A stretch of DNA of 10,740 nucleotides from Roseibacillus sp. (lineage in GTDB: Bacteria > Verrucomicrobiota > Verrucomicrobiae > Verrucomicrobiales > Akkermansiaceae), in assembly GCA_002723015.1 (NCBI GenBank), contig PBNG01000032.1:15444-26183 (forward strand), in the 5' to 3' direction. Shown in pieces: positions 6,050 through 10,740 of the stretch. The notes beneath the pieces were generated by a model that did no database searches, was not told the origin of the DNA, and saw only the letters and a program-made list of their open reading frames with translations. The position numbers and the translations under genes are program-made. How positions within the stretch are numbered: position 1 is the first letter of the stretch; each line of letters starts with the position of its first letter.

Positions 6050-7561
6050 ATGTCACGTATCACTGCTCCGGCTACCCGGAGGTTTCACTGCGACTCCTGC
6101 CACGGTGAAATTGAGATTCCGTTTGACCTGCCTCCCACGACTGCCCCATGTCCCCACTGTGGGAATGATGTTACGTCGCCGCCTCCGCCGGAAGTGTTTT
6201 CGGAATCCTTGATGCGGGAGCGGTCCGGAGAGCGGCCTGCGCCTGCCGTGAAGAATTCTGATTCTAACGTGAGTCTCTCTCCCGAAGACCCTCCGGGGGT
6301 GTCGACCGAGGTTCATGTGGCGCCCGAGCATGCGGTGATCGAGGGCCTTGGTGGAGAGGTTCCCGTTACTACGTGGCGAGGTCGTCCAGTCCTTGTGTTT
6401 CTCGGTGCTCTTGTGATGGTTACGGGAGCATTAGCCGCACTAGTGTTCCTGAACGGCACGGGAAGATCAGGACAAGGGTTGCTGCCGGGTAGCGAAGAGG
6501 CGACTCCTGACCCAGCCTCCACGGAGGAACCGGCTCCTCCTGAGGACCAACCGCTGCTCATCCGGGAAGAGTTTCTTGAAGAGGGTTGGAAGAGCAAGGC
6601 CGCTGAGTCTCTGAAGAGTTTCCTTGCTGCGAGCAGCGCGAGGGAAAAGTCGCAGTATGTTATTCGAGGACCGGATCTGCTTGATGAAATGGAGCGCTTC
6701 TATGCTGCCGTCGAGAGGATCGATGAATCAGATACGCCAGCTGAGGGCTTCAGCTACCAGCAACTCGATATTGCTGACCGCCGAAGAGGACTTTTTTTAA
6801 TGCGTTTTGAGAGGCCGTCAGAGATCAAGATGTCGGAATTTTTCCGACCAGTGGGATCTCTGGAGCAGCAACACGGACTGGAGGAACCGGATCTGCTTCT
6901 GTCCTCCGTTGCATCCAAGGACCGTTTCTCCACCGAGCCGGTTCGCGTCATGAGCTTTTTCAGGGAGAAGGATGGAGAGTTTCTGCTCGACTGGAATGTC
7001 TACACCCAGACCAAGTATCGTCTTTTCAAGCATTTCATCAATGTTCCTCGTCCTGGTCGATCCGAAGTCTTCCGCCTCATGGTCAGGGAGGCTCTCCCGT
7101 TGGGTTCCTCACGAGAATCCCTGGAGGGACTACGCTACTTCCGGTTCAGTGACCCTGCATTCGGGCACGATCGGATCACGGTTACCGTTGCTGATGATGA
7201 GCCTAACGGTAAAATTCTATCGGATCTTGCCTGGATCAACATCCCTGGGAAGCGTGATCAGAACAGATACGCCACGGTGCGCCTGCGATGGACTGATGAG
7301 GAGGAAAGCGCAATCATGCTGGAGGAGATTGTATGCTGGGAGTTTCTCGGGCTCGGCGGTGAGATTGGGAATACCTCTCCGGCAAAAGCCCTGACTGCCG
7401 ACCCTGTGGGTGACTTGGGTGACGAGGTCGTCAAGGGCGCACGCCGGCCAGTATTATACCGTGGGGCCGGGGAGAGCCTGCCTGCCGGGCCATATAGTGG
7501 GCAGGAGCAGCCAGACCTGCTCAAGCCAAAGATCGAGCGGGATTCCCCAAAGGCGCCGTGA
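6050..7561 (+). CDS. Zinc-ribbon, single-helix membrane protein with large outer domain, unknown function
   Basis: 503 residues with no function I can name. The N-terminus is a small zinc ribbon with two CxxC pairs, C14/C17 (CDSC) and C34/C37 (CPHC). It is joined by a proline- and charge-rich linker to one membrane helix at about residues 113-134. A second low-complexity linker follows (about 137-168, rich in P, E and T), then a folded domain of about 330 residues and a short proline-rich tail. There is no signal peptide, so the zinc ribbon is expected in the cytoplasm and the large domain outside. The segment FLAASSAREKSQYVIRGPDLLDEMERFY (191-218) and FLLDWNVYTQTKYRLFKHF resemble a domain seen in many uncharacterised verrucomicrobial and planctomycete proteins (from memory). 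ATG 6050 sits close behind a strong promoter with no Shine-Dalgarno. The stop overlaps the mnmE start (GTGA), suggesting translational coupling. Confidence 0.88.
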   Translation: MSRITAPATRRFHCDSCHGEIEIPFDLPPTTAPCPHCGNDVTSPPPPEVFSESLMRERSGERPAPAVKNSDSNVSLSPEDPPGVSTEVHVAPEHAVIEGLGGEVPVTTWRGRPVLVFLGALVMVTGALAALVFLNGTGRSGQGLLPGSEEATPDPASTEEPAPPEDQPLLIREEFLEEGWKSKAAESLKSFLAASSAREKSQYVIRGPDLLDEMERFYAAVERIDESDTPAEGFSYQQLDIADRRRGLFLMRFERPSEIKMSEFFRPVGSLEQQHGLEEPDLLLSSVASKDRFSTEPVRVMSFFREKDGEFLLDWNVYTQTKYRLFKHFINVPRPGRSEVFRLMVREALPLGSSRESLEGLRYFRFSDPAFGHDRITVTVADDEPNGKILSDLAWINIPGKRDQNRYATVRLRWTDEEESAIMLEEIVCWEFLGLGGEIGNTSPAKALTADPVGDLGDEVVKGARRPVLYRGAGESLPAGPYSGQEQPDLLKPKIERDSPKAP

Positions 7562-8898
7562 GCGATACCATAGCGGCCATTGCTACCCCATTTGGACCGG
7601 GAGCGATTGCCCTCATTCGAGTTACAGGAGAGGAGGCCCTAGGAGTTAGTAGCGGGGCCCTTGGAAAAGATTGCGATCGACTGGAGCCGAGAACGGTGCA
7701 CCGAGCTGAGATTCGTGCAGGGGGAGGGGATGTCATTGATGATGTCCTGCTCACGATCTTTCGAAATCCCCGCAGCTACACGGGAGAGGATCTCGTAGAG
7801 ATCAGTTGCCATGGAGGTCTTCTGGTTGTGCAGCGTGTTCTTGAGCGTCTCCTGCAGTGCGGGGCAAGAAGTGCGATGGAAGGTGAATTCACCCAGCGCG
7901 CTTTCCTGAATGGTAAGATGGATCTGACCCAGGCGGAAGCGGTAATGGATGTCATCGGGGCTCAGACGGATCTCGCCCTGCGAGCTGCGCAGCACCAGCT
8001 CAGGGGGAGGATAGGTAAGGAAACAGAGGAGATTCGTGCGATTCTGCTGCAAAACGTTGCTCATTTGGAGGCTTACATCGACTTTCCTGATGAAGATATA
8101 AGTCCAAAAACCGGAGGCGATCTTCTGGCTCAGATTGAACGGGCAGGCTCCCGGATCGATGCTCTCCTTTCGACTGCGGAACAGGGGCGGATTCTCCGGG
8201 AGGGCGCGAACGTTGTCATTTATGGTGAGCCAAACGTCGGGAAATCCAGTTTGCTAAACATCCTCCTGGGGCAGGAGCGTGCGATCGTCAGCGATGCTGC
8301 GGGCACCACCCGTGATACAGTTGAAGAAGTGATTAACCTCGGGGGGTTTCCGGTTCGGTTGATCGATACTGCAGGCCATCGAAAGACCGACAATGAGGTT
8401 GAACGAGCTGGGGTGGAAAGAACCCTCGGGAAGGTTGCCGACGCAGATCTGGTCTTGGAGGTGGTCGATGCAAGTCGCCCACCAGGCGAGAGCTTGTTAC
8501 GTCCGAGCCGTAACAAAAGACGCGTAATCCTGGTTCTCAACAAATGCGACCTTTCCCTCCACCCCGGCTGGGAAGGCCGTTCCAACGCGGTCCAGATCTC
8601 CTGTGTAGCAGGTTCAGGCCTTGAGAACCTGCTCGCAGCAATCGGGGAAGAGTTTGGCTTCCACAATACCAGCTGGGGCCAGCAAGCTGTGGCAGTCAAC
8701 GCGCGACATCAGAGTTGTTTGCGGCGCGCAAAGGGAGCACTGAAGGAGGCTTCCAGGCAACTAGAGGGCGGGGCTGGGCCCGAGTTTGTGGCGGTGGATC
8801 TCCGGCTTGCACTCGATGCCATCGGAGAAGTTGCAGGCAGGGTGGAGGCCGAGGAGCTGCTGGGTGAGATCTTTGGGCGATTCTGTATCGGAAAATAA
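7558..8898 (+). CDS. mnmE: tRNA uridine-5-carboxymethylaminomethyl modification GTPase MnmE
   Basis: With MnmG (not in the window) it modifies the wobble U34 of certain tRNAs using folate and GTP, improving decoding fidelity. The 446 residues match the family. Seen: the N-terminal folate-binding domain (DTIAAIATPFGPGAIALIRVTG, then SYTGEDLVEISCHGG and EGEFTQRAFLNGKMDLTQAEA) and the helical middle. The inserted G domain shows the P-loop GEPNVGKSS (223-231), the K-loop TTRDT (250-254), DTAG (270-273) and NKCD (328-331). The C-terminal FCIGK ends the protein with the conserved Cys at 443. All catalytic features are intact. The start is GTG 7558, the only one fitting the family N-terminus, preceded by AAAGG (7549-7553) and overlapping the upstream stop by 4 nt. 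Expression probably depends on the upstream gene's promoter. Confidence 0.97.
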   Translation: MSDTIAAIATPFGPGAIALIRVTGEEALGVSSGALGKDCDRLEPRTVHRAEIRAGGGDVIDDVLLTIFRNPRSYTGEDLVEISCHGGLLVVQRVLERLLQCGARSAMEGEFTQRAFLNGKMDLTQAEAVMDVIGAQTDLALRAAQHQLRGRIGKETEEIRAILLQNVAHLEAYIDFPDEDISPKTGGDLLAQIERAGSRIDALLSTAEQGRILREGANVVIYGEPNVGKSSLLNILLGQERAIVSDAAGTTRDTVEEVINLGGFPVRLIDTAGHRKTDNEVERAGVERTLGKVADADLVLEVVDASRPPGESLLRPSRNKRRVILVLNKCDLSLHPGWEGRSNAVQISCVAGSGLENLLAAIGEEFGFHNTSWGQQAVAVNARHQSCLRRAKGALKEASRQLEGGAGPEFVAVDLRLALDAIGEVAGRVEAEELLGEIFGRFCIGK

Positions 8899-9000
8899 GG
8901 TTCTGGCCGGCCACGGAGGCGCGGGAGAAGGGAGTGATTCTATCACCAGAGGCTTGAAGATCTGGGAGGTTGTGGCTTTGCTATCCGGCAAGGCACCTTA

Positions 9001-10740
9001 ATGAAATCAATGCGGCTTGCTACTTACCTCGGAGCCATCGGGTTCGCCCTCGGGATTCCGGCCCTAGGACAGGATAATGCTCTGCCTGCGTCTGAAGAAG
9101 TGACAGATCAAACGTCCCCGGAAATCCTTTCGGTTGAGAAGGATCCGAGCAAGGGGGTGAGTCCGGCACTGATAGAGGCGCGAAAACTGGTGATCGGTCT
9201 TGGTGACGACTCTTACAAGGTGAGAGAGGCCTCGACCCAGAGCCTCTGGGATCTTGGTGAGATCGGGATCACAGCAATTAAGGAGGGTGTGGAGTCAGAT
9301 GATCCTGAGATTTCCTACCGCTCGCGGATTGTGCTGCGGCGGATCATGACGGGAATCACACCCGATACGCCGCCTGAGATTGTAGAGCTGGTGCAGCGGT
9401 ATTTCCGCTCGGGGCCGGAGGTCAAGAAGGCGATTTTTCAGGAGCTCTTGAATGTTGAGGCCTACATGCAGATGCTCAGGATCTATCGCTTCGAGGAAGA
9501 CGAGGAAGCGCGGAGGGTCTGTGGTGAACTGGTCGAGAAAGCAGTCCTGCCGTTGACACTGCGTGAGTTGGTCGAGGGAAGACCAGAGGAGGCAGAACAG
9601 ATTCTCCGTCTGGCGCCTCCCGGCGAGGAAAACAATCGGCGTCTCGCTTGCCTCCTGCGAATGACAGGAGGGCTGGATGAAGAGATTGCCCTCCAGGAGG
9701 GGTTGGTCGTCCCGGGCGATAACGGGAAGGTCGAGGTGTCTTCCCGGGAGGCCGGTGAGTTACAGTTATCTCTCCTCCGCTCCGCAGGGAGAGAGCGAGA
9801 ATCCCGCGCTTTAGCGGAGAGGCTGGGTCGCTCCGATGTGGTTGCGGTTATGGCCCTCCTGGAGGGAGATCCTGAGCCGTATCTCCGCTGGTGCATGGAT
9901 CGCCCTATGGAATCAGCAATCGTCAGGGTTCATGCAGAGACGGTCTTGCGCCGCTGGCAACTGGATCACGCGGAGGCCGACCGCCTGATGGATCAGATGG
10001 CCCGGGAGGCTGCGGGTGAGGGTGAAGAGCAGCGAGAGGCGGTTCTGTCTCTCCTGCTTAATGGGAATGTAGACTCTGGGCTACCTCTGCTGTTCCGAAT
10101 GAACAAGGATTCTGCTTTTACCTATTATGATACCGTAGAGCAGCCCAACAAGGCTCTCCAGGTGTTCGGTTACACTGGTAGTGATAATGAGCGGGAAAAG
10201 TGGCTGGAGCAGCGCCTCAATATCATGGCTGAGAACTGGTCCGATTCGGAAGAAGAACGCTATGAGGTGCTTACGATCGCCTCCTTTCTCCATACCAGCG
10301 GAGAGCGGGGGGCGAGCGCCCGGATCATGTCGCAACTCTCCAAGCTCGCCATAAAGCAAGGGTTCTCGAACTGGCTGGAATTTATTGGGCGGCTGAATGA
10401 CCTGGGGGGCAGTCTTTACGAAATGGCATTCCTTGCCGCTTCGGAAAAGCTCACGGAAGAATCGCGGGAGAGAGATGATCTCAGGATTGTGTCCCACCTT
10501 TTCGGCGAGGGTGATTCGGCTCCGCGCTTGTGGGGATTCCTCGAACAGATTGAAGGCGATAAGTCCAAGCGAATCCTGCTCCTTGGAGCTCTCTATGGAA
10601 TCGTAGACATGGATGATGTTAAGCTGCGCAACTTCCTCAAGAGGGTGGACGCCACCGCTCGTGAGGTGGAAGAGAAGAAGCAGATTCTGGAGGATCTGCT
10701 GGAGGCTTCGGAGGCCCGGGATGAGTCGACCGTCTCGGTT
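9001..10740 (+). CDS. Exported helical-repeat (HEAT/TPR-like) protein, 3' end outside the window
   Basis: The frame is open from ATG 9001 to the window end with no stop, giving at least 580 residues. A signal peptide is clear: residues 1-23 (MKSMRLATYLGAIGFALGIP then ALG), with probable cleavage before QDN. After an acidic linker, residues 60-117 form a HEAT-like two-helix unit (GDDSYKVREASTQSLWDLGE, then ITAIKEGVESDDPEISYRSR). Units of this kind are common in exported planctomycete and verrucomicrobial proteins. The remainder is almost entirely charged amphipathic helix, with TPR-like stretches such as the one near residues 252-300 (AGELQLSLLRSAGRERESRA). A tandem-repeat scaffold binding protein partners in the envelope is inferred. 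A modest Shine-Dalgarno AAGG (8990-8993) lies 7 nt before the ATG. It begins 102 nt after mnmE and may share its transcript. Precise function is unknown. Confidence 0.88.
   Translation, partial: MKSMRLATYLGAIGFALGIPALGQDNALPASEEVTDQTSPEILSVEKDPSKGVSPALIEARKLVIGLGDDSYKVREASTQSLWDLGEIGITAIKEGVESDDPEISYRSRIVLRRIMTGITPDTPPEIVELVQRYFRSGPEVKKAIFQELLNVEAYMQMLRIYRFEEDEEARRVCGELVEKAVLPLTLRELVEGRPEEAEQILRLAPPGEENNRRLACLLRMTGGLDEEIALQEGLVVPGDNGKVEVSSREAGELQLSLLRSAGRERESRALAERLGRSDVVAVMALLEGDPEPYLRWCMDRPMESAIVRVHAETVLRRWQLDHAEADRLMDQMAREAAGEGEEQREAVLSLLLNGNVDSGLPLLFRMNKDSAFTYYDTVEQPNKALQVFGYTGSDNEREKWLEQRLNIMAENWSDSEEERYEVLTIASFLHTSGERGASARIMSQLSKLAIKQGFSNWLEFIGRLNDLGGSLYEMAFLAASEKLTEESRERDDLRIVSHLFGEGDSAPRLWGFLEQIEGDKSKRILLLGALYGIVDMDDVKLRNFLKRVDATAREVEEKKQILEDLLEASEARDESTVSV

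Noticed and set aside
8899..9000. Palindrome TGGCCGGCCA (8904-8913) and the mnmE to 9001 gap as a terminator or promoter
   Set aside because: The palindrome is ten bases with no loop or T-tract, and no convincing -35/-10 pair is visible, so nothing is called.
8786..9001. Forward frame of 71 codons overlapping the mnmE 3' end
   Set aside because: It overlaps the conserved C-terminal domain of MnmE in another frame and has no recognisable content.
1..10740. Defence system, mobile element, CRISPR array or riboswitch
   Set aside because: No transposase, integrase, nuclease, Cas or toxin-antitoxin like protein, regularly spaced repeats, or known riboswitch core was seen. The window is mainly housekeeping genes.

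Overview
The window holds ten protein-coding genes: nine complete and one running off the right edge. Eight lie on the forward strand as two blocks of housekeeping genes with lineage-specific genes between them. A GNAT gene leads the second block, and one small gene is on the reverse strand. No rRNA, tRNA, CRISPR array, insertion sequence or phage gene was recognised. Base composition is moderately GC-rich throughout, with no visible island of foreign DNA.

The likely source is a member of the PVC superphylum, most probably Verrucomicrobiota of the Opitutae/Puniceicoccales type. This is inferred from the HisC sequence, from an uncharacterised protein with an N-terminal zinc ribbon, one membrane helix and a long outer domain, and from an exported helical-repeat protein of a kind common in planctomycetes and verrucomicrobia. 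No database search was possible, so the placement is moderate confidence.

Left block (30-3031, forward): fmt (formylation of initiator Met-tRNA), an unknown exported protein, pyrH (UMP kinase) and frr (ribosome recycling factor). pyrH-frr is a classic pair, but its usual upstream partners rpsB-tsf are absent here. A hairpin at 1626-1649 separates the first two genes from pyrH-frr.

Middle (3042-5980): a reverse-strand four-helix membrane protein converges on frr. A divergent forward cluster follows: a GNAT acetyltransferase, ubiE/menG (quinone C-methyltransferase) and hisC (histidinol-phosphate aminotransferase), closely spaced and probably cotranscribed.

Right block (6050-10740, forward): a near-consensus sigma-70 type promoter (TTGACA, 17 nt, TAATAT) directly after hisC drives the zinc-ribbon membrane protein. 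That gene overlaps mnmE (tRNA wobble-uridine modification GTPase) by 4 nt (GTGA). About 100 nt downstream begins an exported repeat protein cut by the window end.

Most start codons lack a clear Shine-Dalgarno sequence. The one perfect SD-like run (AAAGGAGG, 1626-1633) lies inside a hairpin away from any start. I see no convincing evidence of an undescribed multi-gene system. The best candidates for new biology are the two uncharacterised envelope proteins flanking mnmE and the exported protein between fmt and pyrH.
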